This document shows positions 1-7,609 of a stretch of 64,000 nucleotides of DNA, in pieces. Position 1 is the stretch's first letter. Every line of letters begins with the position of its first letter. Source of the DNA: [Flexibacter] sp. ATCC 35208 (GTDB lineage: Bacteria; Bacteroidota; Bacteroidia; Chitinophagales; Chitinophagaceae); contig NZ_MTKN01000001.1 of assembly GCF_001975825.1 (NCBI RefSeq), positions 281,573-345,572 of the forward strand, read 5' to 3'. Under the pieces are notes generated by a model. That model saw nothing but the letters and a program-made list of their open reading frames with translations. It did not search any database and had not been told where the DNA came from. The translations under genes and the position numbers were made by a program.

Positions 1-1
1 C

Positions 2-1276
2 AGATTGAATGTGATACTTGGTTATCAGTGGAACAGACGTCAGGAGTTTGGAGATGTATTAAATCCGAATGAACCTGAGTTGTACCTGAAGTTGAATACG
101 TTCAACTATGGTGTGAAATATTCATTTGCTGATATGAATGGATGGCAGACTGCTATAGGTGTGAACGGTATGCAGCAGCATAATAATATTCTTTCAGGAA
201 GTGAGTTCCTGGTGCCAGGTTACAACCTGTTTGACGCGGGTATCTATGCGGTGACAAGTAAGACGTGGGATAAGCTGACATTCAGCGGTGGTCTGCGTTT
301 TGACAACAGACATATCAGTGTGCAGGGTTTGATGCTGGATGAAGATGGTAAACCGGTAAGCAGTGGTGGTGAAGAGAAGTTCAATGCACTGAGCAAGAAT
401 TTTTCCAACATTTCTGGTAGTGCGGGTCTGAGTTATGCAGCGAGTGATAAGGTGACGCTGAAAGCGAATGTAGCAAGAGGTTTCAGGGCGCCGAATATTT
501 CAGAGATTGGCGCGAATGGTGTACATGAAGGCACGATCAAGTATGAATATGGGAATGAGTCGCTGAAGCCAGAGGTGAGCACACAGGGTGATATTGGCGT
601 GGAGTTTAATTCAGAGCACGTGTCAATGACGGGTAGCTTGTTTTATAATCACATTACCAACTTTATTTATAGCCGTAAGCTGAGCAGTGTGAATGGTGGG
701 GATTCAATTCCTACGACTGATAATGATGAGGGGTATGCGGCATTCAAGTATCAGCAGTCAACAGCTAATTTGTATGGAGGAGAGGTGATGATTGATATAC
801 ATCCGCATCCGATAGACTGGTTGCACTTTGAGAATACTTTCTCCTATGTGAAGGCGGTGATAGCGAATGGTTCAGATTCTACAAAGTATCTGCCTAATAT
901 TCCGGCGGCAAGATGGTTGTCAGAGTTGAAAGGAAAGTTCAAACATGTAGGTGGTATATTCCAGAATGCGTATGCGGGTATACAGATGGATTGGACGTTT
1001 GACCAGAACAATGTGTACTATGCTTATCAGACGGAGACAGCAACACCTGGATATACATTGTGGAATGCGGGGATTGGTGCAGATGTGGTGAATAAGAATA
1101 AGAAGGTATTGTTCTCATTGCATCTGGCAGCAAATAATCTGACAGATGTAGCTTATCAGAATCATTTGAGCAGATTGAAATATGCGGCGGAGAATGAGGT
1201 GACAGGAAGAACAGGTGTGTTTAATATGGGGAGGAATTATAGTGTGAGAGTGGCTATACCGTTGAATTTTAAATAG
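2..1276 (+). CDS. TonB-dependent outer membrane receptor, C-terminal part (5' end outside window)
   Basis: The reading frame is open from the first bases of the window, so only the last ~425 residues are present; the TTG at position 5 is an internal Leu codon, not a start. The visible part is the beta-barrel of a TonB-dependent receptor: alternating amphipathic strands, the GFRAPNISE segment and a GNESLKPE block typical of the receptor barrel (around residues 160-190 of the visible part), and a C-terminus ending in a hydrophobic strand (VAIPLNFK). Such proteins import siderophores, cobalamin, metals or glycans across the outer membrane using TonB energy. The NGVHEGT...YEYGN stretch recalls metal or heme receptors such as ZnuD, but the substrate cannot be fixed without the plug domain. 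A hairpin terminator follows 29 bp after the stop. Confidence 0.85.
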   Translation, partial: RLNVILGYQWNRRQEFGDVLNPNEPELYLKLNTFNYGVKYSFADMNGWQTAIGVNGMQQHNNILSGSEFLVPGYNLFDAGIYAVTSKTWDKLTFSGGLRFDNRHISVQGLMLDEDGKPVSSGGEEKFNALSKNFSNISGSAGLSYAASDKVTLKANVARGFRAPNISEIGANGVHEGTIKYEYGNESLKPEVSTQGDIGVEFNSEHVSMTGSLFYNHITNFIYSRKLSSVNGGDSIPTTDNDEGYAAFKYQQSTANLYGGEVMIDIHPHPIDWLHFENTFSYVKAVIANGSDSTKYLPNIPAARWLSELKGKFKHVGGIFQNAYAGIQMDWTFDQNNVYYAYQTETATPGYTLWNAGIGADVVNKNKKVLFSLHLAANNLTDVAYQNHLSRLKYAAENEVTGRTGVFNMGRNYSVRVAIPLNFK

Positions 1277-1302
1277 TCGTTGCGTATACAGATAGAGAAG
1301 GA

Positions 1303-1337
1303 AGGGTCGTCCGGGCGTGGACGACCTTTCTGATTTT
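1303..1337 (+). terminator. Rho-independent terminator of the TonB receptor gene
   Basis: Perfect 8-bp stem GGTCGTCC/GGACGACC (1305-1312 with 1319-1326), 6-nt loop, followed by a T-rich tail on the plus strand. Confidence 0.8.
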
Positions 1338-1469
1338 ATAAGAGGGGAATGTGTATAATGGAATATGCTATTGTCATTGTAGCTTTGGCTTTGTAGACAT
1401 TGTTTGTTTGATGCATTGTTTGTTTGAGGGGTATTGTATTGCTGGTATTTCCATTTTTTCAGATCATCT

Positions 1470-1585
1470 TTATGGACAGTTCTGTCTCAATGCACTGATT
1501 AATTTAGTGTCATATCTTAATTCATCCTATTGTTTATGGACAACTTTGTCTCAATGCACTAATTAATTTAGTGTCATATCTCAAT
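1470..1585 (-). repeat. Tandem repeat duplicating the 3' end of the lipoprotein gene
   Basis: Two direct copies of about 52 bp (1470-1521 and 1534-1585), period 64 bp, with about five mismatches. The right copy is the last 17 codons plus stop of the minus-strand lipoprotein gene. The left copy lies downstream of that stop and still spells LRYDTKLISALRQNCP-stop, differing by one residue (N for S). Three of the differences are synonymous. Confidence 0.85.
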
Positions 1586-2001
1586 GCCACCGGGTTTGCC
1601 GGGTCTACAGTAATATCTTCCAGTTTTTCATTTGCCTTATCCAGTCTGAGCCATGCTAAAGTAGACTCGTGGTCTTTTTCGCTGGCGAAGAGTTGTAGAA
1701 AGAGTTTGCTACCTTCTTCCCGGTCTATTCTCACTTTTATATTTTCTTTTTTTGCCGCTTCGGTTTTGAAGCTGGAGCTCATGACGATGTCAGTGATGGC
1801 TTTGTAGCATTCAGGAGAATAGGAGCCGGATTTTGGTTTGAGAGTAGTATTTGTCGAATCTTTGATGTCTGCATTAGTGGGGGTGGATTCGGCAATGACT
1901 TTGTTTACAGTGGTGGTATCGGCGCTTGCTTCCTGCGAGGCGGCGGCGCAGGCAGAGAGGAGGGCCATTGATAGGATGATGAGCAGATTTGATGGACGCA
2001 T
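1534..2001 (-). CDS. Putative small lipoprotein, function unknown
   Basis: 155 codons with a signal peptide (MRPSNLLIILSMALLSAC) ending in a good lipobox LLSAC, so the mature protein probably starts at Cys18 and is lipid-anchored. A Ser/Thr/Ala-rich linker follows, then a ~90-residue domain beginning near SPECYKAITDIVMS with alternating charged residues and a FLQLFASEKDHESTLAWLRLD segment. I do not recognise the family. Two cysteines (in PECYK and in the final QSCP) could pair in the periplasm. The gene is alone, divergent from the DUF983 gene (114 bp between starts). Its 3' end is duplicated downstream, so the C-terminal residues lie inside a tandem repeat. Confidence 0.7.
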   Translation of the reverse strand: MRPSNLLIILSMALLSACAAASQEASADTTTVNKVIAESTPTNADIKDSTNTTLKPKSGSYSPECYKAITDIVMSSSFKTEAAKKENIKVRIDREEGSKLFLQLFASEKDHESTLAWLRLDKANEKLEDITVDPANPVALRYDTKLISALRQSCP

Positions 2002-2103
2002 AATGGGTGATTTTGTTTTGAGGAAAGTAACACAAAATACAGGCCAGCAGGAAATTGCGTTTGTGGCTGGATAACAAGAGGAAGGATAAATAAATTATAA
2101 TTG

Positions 2104-2111
2104 TAATTTTG
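2104..2111 (+). promoter_or_regulatory. Candidate -7 element in front of the DUF983 gene
   Basis: TAATTTTG fits the Bacteroidota -7 consensus TAnnTTTG and ends 4 bp before the ATG at 2116. If used, the transcript would be nearly leaderless. No good -33 TTTG is seen at the usual spacing. Confidence 0.45.
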
Positions 2112-2115
2112 GGGT

Positions 2116-2523
2116 ATGAGCCATCAAAGACCAAACTACTTTCTGAGTATGTTATCCATGAAGTGCCCTCATTGCAGGAGAGGGGATATGTTTAAGGATA
2201 AGAATCCGTATCATTTGAGTTTTAAGAAGATCTTCAACATGAATGAACGTTGTCCGGTATGTGGGCAGGTGTATGAGTTGGAGACGGGGTTCTGGTTTGG
2301 GACCGGGTATGTGAGTTATGCTTTGGGGGTAGCGTTTTCGGTGTTTACGCTGATTTGTTACTGGGTGTTGGTTGGGATTTCCTGGAAGGATGACAGTGTG
2401 TTTTGGTGGCTGGGGGTGAATGGGGTATTGCTGGTGTTGTTGCAGCCGTGGATGATGCGGATAAGCAGGGTGATTTATTTGTATTTCTTTGTGTATTATG
2501 ATGAGGATACGGCGGAGTTGTGA
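2116..2523 (+). CDS. DUF983 family membrane protein
   Basis: 135 residues. The N-terminus carries two CxxC zinc-ribbon-like pairs (MKCPHCRRGDMF near residue 15 and ERCPVCGQVYE near residue 44), followed by ETGFWFGTGYVSY and two hydrophobic segments (about residues 65-90 and 95-112). This is the layout of DUF983, a widespread small membrane family of unknown function in Bacteroidota and Alphaproteobacteria. The start at 2116 gives a normal family N-terminus; an inner Met lies at 2149. It stands alone, divergent from the lipoprotein gene. Confidence 0.85.
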   Translation: MSHQRPNYFLSMLSMKCPHCRRGDMFKDKNPYHLSFKKIFNMNERCPVCGQVYELETGFWFGTGYVSYALGVAFSVFTLICYWVLVGISWKDDSVFWWLGVNGVLLVLLQPWMMRISRVIYLYFFVYYDEDTAEL

Positions 2524-2659
2524 TTTGTCATGATTGTCATGAAAGTGCGCAGTATGTACGGCGAAGCGGCGGTAAAGCGGCGGTAGAGTGATATAGAAGG
2601 GGGATAGAAACGATATTGAAAGGCTGTCGAAGGAGGGGGGAAGGAGCAAATGAATTGCT

Positions 2660-2703
2660 GAAGAATGGTTATTGCAACTGCGAAGAATGGTTGCTGCAAC
2701 TGC
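2660..2703. repeat. Two 22-bp head-to-tail repeats
   Basis: GAAGAATGGTTATTGCAACT GC at 2660-2681 is repeated at 2682-2703 with AT changed to GC in the middle. It lies in the gap between the DUF983 gene and the next plus-strand gene. No gene end is involved. Confidence 0.8.
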
Positions 2704-2747
2704 GGAAAATGATTTGTTCAGTTCGCTGAAAATCCCTAACTTATAGT

Positions 2748-3560
2748 ATGGCTAAATTGTTTGATCCCAATCCTTTACAGGGCACTTTTGGAGAGATTAC
2801 ACTTTATTCAGCGAATGGGAATTATTACATGAGAATGAAAAGTTCCCTGACGGCTGAAGAGGTGATGACGCTGCCTGCATTTGAGGGCACGCGGCGGAGT
2901 GCTGCGCGGTTGGGAAGGGCGTCGAAGATAGCGAGCAGGGTGTACAGGCAGTTGGAAGAGAAGGTGCATGGGGTGTATAGGGAGATGACGGGGAAGGCGA
3001 CGAAATTATTGAAAGCGGGAGTAATTGAGGAGGAGGTAACCCGGCTGTTGGAAGCGGAGTATTTGAAGGAGCAAGACGGATATTTAAGCATAAAAGAAGA
3101 GAAGTATTTACATATAGAAAATGATTATTTAAATCAATCAGCAAATAAAAAAGATCGATCAAATCATAAAAACGATCAATCGAATCATAAAACAAAGAGG
3201 GAAAGTGATACATCACTTCCCCTCTTCATTATAAAAAAGACAAAACTATCTTTCCCCGATCTGTTGCCTCCACATGGCATAATACAGCCCTTTCTCAGCC
3301 AACAGATCAATATGATTCCCCGTCTCAATAATCCTCCCCTTTTCCAGCACAAAAATCTTGTCCGCATGCATAATCGTGGACAACCTATGTGCAATCATCA
3401 CAGTAATATGCTCACGGGTAGCGGTGATTGCTCTTACCGTATTAGAGATTGCTTCTTCAGTAATAGAATCCAGCGCAGAAGTCGCCTCATCAAATACCAG
3501 CAAACGCGGATGGCGGAGGAGTGCACGGGCAATAGAGAGACGTTGTTTCTCACCGCCTGA
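2748..3560 (+). CDS. Hypothetical protein whose frame runs through a terminator into the antisense of the ABC exporter
   Basis: The N-terminal ~115 residues look like real coding sequence. The pattern LxGTFGEITLYSANGNYY followed by a PAFEGTRR segment recalls a common Bacteroidota protein family of unknown function, often about 200 residues long, with an N-terminal GTIGDITFY block. From about residue 120 the protein becomes low-complexity (a repeated DxSNHKN/DQSNHKT). It then crosses a strong hairpin (3196-3225), and residues from about 167 onward are simply the antisense of the ABC transporter gene. The natural stop has probably been lost, or a frameshift is present, so the true functional product is likely only the first 115-150 residues. 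The start ATG at 2748 is sound. Confidence 0.5.
   Translation: MAKLFDPNPLQGTFGEITLYSANGNYYMRMKSSLTAEEVMTLPAFEGTRRSAARLGRASKIASRVYRQLEEKVHGVYREMTGKATKLLKAGVIEEEVTRLLEAEYLKEQDGYLSIKEEKYLHIENDYLNQSANKKDRSNHKNDQSNHKTKRESDTSLPLFIIKKTKLSFPDLLPPHGIIQPFLSQQINMIPRLNNPPLFQHKNLVRMHNRGQPMCNHHSNMLTGSGDCSYRIRDCFFSNRIQRRSRLIKYQQTRMAEECTGNRETLFLTA
3196..3225. terminator. Bidirectional terminator hairpin
   Basis: AGAGGG(A)AAGTGAT / ATCACTT(C)CCCTCT with a 2-nt loop and one internal mismatch, A-rich on the left and T/A-rich on the right. It sits just past the stop of the minus-strand ABC exporter, which it should terminate. It lies inside the plus-strand frame 2748-3560. Confidence 0.75.
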
Positions 3561-5003
3561 TACCTTCATACCACCTTCACCAATCATGGTATCCAGCCCA
3601 TTATCACCACGGGCGAGCAGGGTGTCGCAACTTGCCTGTTTCAGCACGCGCAGCATATCATCGTCTGTGGCGCGGGGATTTACGAATAAGAGGTTTTCGC
3701 GGATGGTACCTGAGAATAACTGGGTATCCTGTGTCACGAAACCGATCTGTGCGCGTAATTCTTCTATATCAATCCCGGAACTTTTAATGCCGTTGTAGTA
3801 CAGATTTCCTTCAGCAGGATTGTACAAACCGACAAGTAATTTCACCAGCGTGGTCTTGCCAGAGCCGGAAGGGCCGACGAATGCCACTGTTTCACCGGTT
3901 TTCACCGTGAAACTGATCTGTTCGAGGGCTTTGGTACTCGCTGTCAGGTGCTGGAATCCTACATTTTCAAATGTGAGGGACTCAATATTGCTGATCCTGA
4001 CAGGGTTGGAGGGCGTTTCTTCTACCGGAGTATCCAGGATGCGCTGGAAGTTCAGGAGAGATACCTGTGCCTCACGGTAAGCGAGGATGATATTGCCTAA
4101 TTCCTGCAAAGGGCCGAAAATGAAGAAGGAATACAGCTGTAAGGTGAACAACTGGCCTACCGTTACGGAACCTCCGTAAATCAGGTACATGAGCAGGAAG
4201 AGGATCACCTGGCGCAGGAAGTTTACAAACGTACCCTGTACAAAACTGATACTTCTGATGCTACGCACCTTTTTCAGTTCCAGCATGAGGATACGGATGG
4301 TCGTTGAATTGAGACGACGGATTTCCTGGTTAGTGAGGCCAAGGCTTTTTACCAATTCGATGTTACGCAGGGACTCTGTGGTCGCGCCTGCAAGCATGGT
4401 CGTTTCCTTGACGATCGTTTTCTGAATAGTCTTGATCTTGCGGCTGAGTACGTTCATGAGCCAGGACAGGAGCAAACAACCGCCGGTGTATACAAATACC
4501 AGGCTTTTGTTTACAGTGTAAGCATACACCATCACGAAAATGACACCTACCAGGGCAACGAAGAGTACGTTCACAAAGGCAGTGATGAACTTCTCGCTAT
4601 CCGTGCGTACTTTCTGTAATACAGCGAGTGTTTCGCCACTACGCTGGTCTTCAAATTGCTGGTATGGCAGGCGGAGGGAATGCTTCAGTCCGTCGGTGTA
4701 AACACTGGCGCCAAACTTCTGGATAATCACGTTTGTGAAGTAATCCTGGAAGGCCTTGGCAATACGCGAGACCATAGCGACACCCATAGAAGCAAGCAGT
4801 AGCAGAATAACACCGCTGATATAATCACCCTGCCCGCGTGGTATTCCTTTAGCAGTCGTGTTTGGGTGATTCGCGAATCGATCAATCAGCTTTCCAAAAA
4901 TATATGGATCAAGCAGGGAAAATACCTGGTTAATGGTCGCTAATAATAAAGCCAATCCGATTAACCATTTATATCTTTTCAGATAATGTAAAAACAATTT
5001 CAT
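3246..5003 (-). CDS. MsbA-like ABC exporter, fused permease and ATPase
   Basis: 585 residues, the normal length of a half-transporter. Residues 1-320 form six membrane segments of the ABC exporter type I fold. The ATPase domain has Walker A GPSGSGKTT (377-385), the Q-loop in GFVTQDTQLFSG, signature VSGGEKQR, Walker B LLVFDEATSALD and the switch His in IAHRLST, all intact. It should act as a homodimer in the inner membrane, exporting lipid, peptide or drug; the substrate cannot be told from sequence. It is a single gene, divergent from the EF-G paralogue, with 231 bp between the starts. Confidence 0.9.
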   Translation of the reverse strand: MKLFLHYLKRYKWLIGLALLLATINQVFSLLDPYIFGKLIDRFANHPNTTAKGIPRGQGDYISGVILLLLASMGVAMVSRIAKAFQDYFTNVIIQKFGASVYTDGLKHSLRLPYQQFEDQRSGETLAVLQKVRTDSEKFITAFVNVLFVALVGVIFVMVYAYTVNKSLVFVYTGGCLLLSWLMNVLSRKIKTIQKTIVKETTMLAGATTESLRNIELVKSLGLTNQEIRRLNSTTIRILMLELKKVRSIRSISFVQGTFVNFLRQVILFLLMYLIYGGSVTVGQLFTLQLYSFFIFGPLQELGNIILAYREAQVSLLNFQRILDTPVEETPSNPVRISNIESLTFENVGFQHLTASTKALEQISFTVKTGETVAFVGPSGSGKTTLVKLLVGLYNPAEGNLYYNGIKSSGIDIEELRAQIGFVTQDTQLFSGTIRENLLFVNPRATDDDMLRVLKQASCDTLLARGDNGLDTMIGEGGMKVSGGEKQRLSIARALLRHPRLLVFDEATSALDSITEEAISNTVRAITATREHITVMIAHRLSTIMHADKIFVLEKGRIIETGNHIDLLAEKGLYYAMWRQQIGER

Positions 5004-5234
5004 GATGCAAAGAACAGTCTAGATCGCAAATATACGATATTATAAATGTTGCAACATCTTTGACTATACTACAGGTCATAAAAATTGAGTACCTTAATAC
5101 TCAGAGAGGGATTTATATAGCTTATAAAAGGTTATAAATCAACAGCAACGCTTCGGCAGCAGCGCCGCTACGGCCACTATTCACCAAAACGGCTTTCCAC
5201 GTTTACTTCACAATTTTTTCTTAATCAAATTGTT

Positions 5235-7364
5235 ATGAAGACCTATGATGAGAAACACATCAGGAACATTGTCCTATTAGGAGCAGCGAAAAGCGGTAAG
5301 ACCACACTTTGCGAAACCATGTTATTCGAGGCCGGTATCATTCCCCGACGAGGCAGGGTCGAAGAGGGGAACACGGTCTCCGATTACCATGATATAGAGC
5401 ATGACAGGGGTAGCTCGGTTTACGCCACCTGTATGCACACAGAGTGGCGTGATTACAAGATCAATATTATTGATACCCCGGGACTTGAAGACTTTATCGG
5501 GGAAGTAATTGCATCCATCCGCATCTGTGACACCGCACTCCTCCTGCTGAATGCACAGCACGGCGTAGAAGTGGGTACCGAACTGATTTGGGACTATGTG
5601 GATAAGTACCGCAAACCGACTATCGTGGTTGTGAATCAGCTCGATGCAGAACTAGCAAATTTTTCCCGCACTGTTGAATCCGCAAAACGGGTATTGGGAA
5701 ACGCCGTTACGGTCATGCAATACCCTGTGAACCAGGGACCTGGTTTTAACAGCGTGATCGACCTGTTGAAAATGACGATGTACAAATTCCCGGAAAAAGG
5801 TGGTAAGCCAGAAAAACTACCCATTCCTGAGAGTGAAAAGGAGCAGGCGGAAAAGCTACACAATGAACTCGTAGAAAAAGCCGCCGAAAATGACGATACC
5901 CTCATGGAACAGTATTTTGAAAAAGGAAATCTCGATGAAGATGAATTGCGGCAGGGATTGAAAATAGGGATGTTGAAACACGATGTGTTTCCATTGTTTT
6001 GTTTATCTGCTTTGAATGATATGGGAAGTGGAAGGCTGATGGGATTTATTGACAATGTAGCCCTATCGGCGGTGGATATGCCTCCTGAAAAAGGCGAAAA
6101 AGGTGAAACGATAGCCTGTGATCCGGCAGGCCCTCCGGTATTGTTTGTATTCAAGACTTTGCTGGAACCGCATATTGGAAAGCTATCGTTTTTTAAAGTG
6201 TTGTCGGGGGAAGTGAAGGCGGGAGTTGAGTTGTACAATGAGAAGGGGAATACGGCAGAGCGGTTGAATCAGTTATTTATTGCTGATGGTAAGAACCGCA
6301 ATAATGTGGAGGTACTGCGTACAGGAGATATCGGTTGTACTTTGAAACTGAAAAATACTTTGACGAATCATACATTGGGAGAGAAGGGGAGTGTGCAGGT
6401 GGAAGCGATTCATTTTCCTACACCAAATGTGCGGGTAGCGATCGAACCTGTGAATAAAGGGGATGATGAAAAACTGAGCGAAGTGCTGGCAGAAATTCAT
6501 ATGGAAGACCCTACTTTGGAAATTGAATATAACCGTGAATTGAAACAGGTGATTTTGCATGGGCAAGGTGAATTACATTTAGCATTGACCAAATGGCGGC
6601 TGGAGCATATTTATAAAATGCCGATCGATTTTATTCCTGCGAAAATACCTTACAGGGAAACGATCAGGCAGGGTGCACAGTCTACATACAGGCATAAAAA
6701 ACAATCAGGTGGTTCGGGGCAGTTTGCAGAGGTGTATATAAAAATAGAACCTTACTATGATGGTATGCCTCCGTATAAGGAACATCCGGTACGTGATACG
6801 GAAACGGTAGATTTAAACTGGGGTGGTAAGCTGGTATTCAATAATTGTATTGTAGGTGGCGCCATTGATACACGGTTTTTACCTTCTATTATGAAAGGGA
6901 TTATGGAGAAGATGAATGAAGGTCCTTTGACAGGATCTTATGTGCGGGACATCAGAGTGAGTGTATATGATGGTAAAATGCATCCTGTGGATAGTAATGA
7001 TATTTCATTTAAGATAGCGGGGATGATGGCGTTTAAAGATGCTTTTCACCAGGCGGCACCGTTATTATTAGAACCTGTGTATGATGTGGAGACGACTGCG
7101 CCGGATGATATGGCGGGCGATGTGATGGGAGAGTTGCAGAGCAGGCGAAGTTTGATTACAGGGATGGATTCTGAAAATGGATATCAGATTATTAAAGCGC
7201 GCACGCCGCAGGCGGAATTGGATAAGTTGTTTGCAGCATTGCGAAATGTGACGCAGGGGAAAGCGAGGGTGAAAGCGGTGTTTGCAGAGTATGCAGCTGT
7301 GCCGGGGGAATTACAGAAGAAGCTGATGGAGGAGTATAGGAGTGTAGAATTAGTAGGGGGATAA
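5235..7364 (+). CDS. EF-G-like translational GTPase paralogue with altered G motifs
   Basis: 709 residues with the EF-G domain order: G domain (1-270), domain II, III, IV (the VYIKIEPY...GGAIDTRFLPSIMKGI part) and V (the LLEPVYDVE region). The P-loop GAAKSGKT (16-23) is intact and the SAL of G5 is present (258-260). Three positions depart from catalytic EF-G. Switch I RGITI is RGSSV (58-62). G3 DTPGH is DTPGL (80-84), removing the His needed for GTP hydrolysis. G4 NKMD is NQLD (134-137). Bacteroidota are known to encode an EF-G paralogue (EF-G2 of Bacteroides) reported to support translocation without GTPase activity. This gene may be such a protein, but that is inference. It is a single gene; a 20-bp hairpin lies 160 bp downstream. 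Confidence 0.85.
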   Translation: MKTYDEKHIRNIVLLGAAKSGKTTLCETMLFEAGIIPRRGRVEEGNTVSDYHDIEHDRGSSVYATCMHTEWRDYKINIIDTPGLEDFIGEVIASIRICDTALLLLNAQHGVEVGTELIWDYVDKYRKPTIVVVNQLDAELANFSRTVESAKRVLGNAVTVMQYPVNQGPGFNSVIDLLKMTMYKFPEKGGKPEKLPIPESEKEQAEKLHNELVEKAAENDDTLMEQYFEKGNLDEDELRQGLKIGMLKHDVFPLFCLSALNDMGSGRLMGFIDNVALSAVDMPPEKGEKGETIACDPAGPPVLFVFKTLLEPHIGKLSFFKVLSGEVKAGVELYNEKGNTAERLNQLFIADGKNRNNVEVLRTGDIGCTLKLKNTLTNHTLGEKGSVQVEAIHFPTPNVRVAIEPVNKGDDEKLSEVLAEIHMEDPTLEIEYNRELKQVILHGQGELHLALTKWRLEHIYKMPIDFIPAKIPYRETIRQGAQSTYRHKKQSGGSGQFAEVYIKIEPYYDGMPPYKEHPVRDTETVDLNWGGKLVFNNCIVGGAIDTRFLPSIMKGIMEKMNEGPLTGSYVRDIRVSVYDGKMHPVDSNDISFKIAGMMAFKDAFHQAAPLLLEPVYDVETTAPDDMAGDVMGELQSRRSLITGMDSENGYQIIKARTPQAELDKLFAALRNVTQGKARVKAVFAEYAAVPGELQKKLMEEYRSVELVGG

Positions 7365-7472
7365 AAACAAAAATGTTGAATTTATTGGGGAATAAAAGAA
7401 GGTGTATCATAAATAAATGAAACTCCTGAGAAACGCATAAAATGGAATCTGGCTTCATCAGGTATCCGAATA

Positions 7473-7530
7473 AAAACATTCATGAAAGAGAGAATTCACC
7501 AGCGAAGAGGAAAACCATTTTCAATAAAAA
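7473..7530. repeat. Dispersed ~55-bp repeat, copy 1
   Basis: The segment from AAAACATTCATGAAA through GAATTCACCA to AAAACCATTTTCAA matches, with few differences, the segment at 25263-25320. Each copy ends directly at a terminator hairpin. Confidence 0.75.
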
Positions 7531-7568
7531 GAGGGTGTATCTGAAATTAGATACACCCTCTTTTTATT
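7523..7568. terminator. Bidirectional terminator between the EF-G paralogue and susD
   Basis: Perfect 20-bp stem (7523-7542 with 7549-7568), 6-nt loop GAAATT, with A-run and T-run at the stem base, so it can end transcripts from both converging genes. Confidence 0.9.
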
Positions 7569-7609
7569 CAGTTAGCTAAAGGAGCCAGCTATCCTTTATC
7601 AAACTTTTA

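Noticed and set aside
1351..1566. 71-codon plus-strand frame
   Set aside because: It runs over the tandem repeat and the antisense of the lipoprotein gene end, with Cys/Leu-rich shadow composition.
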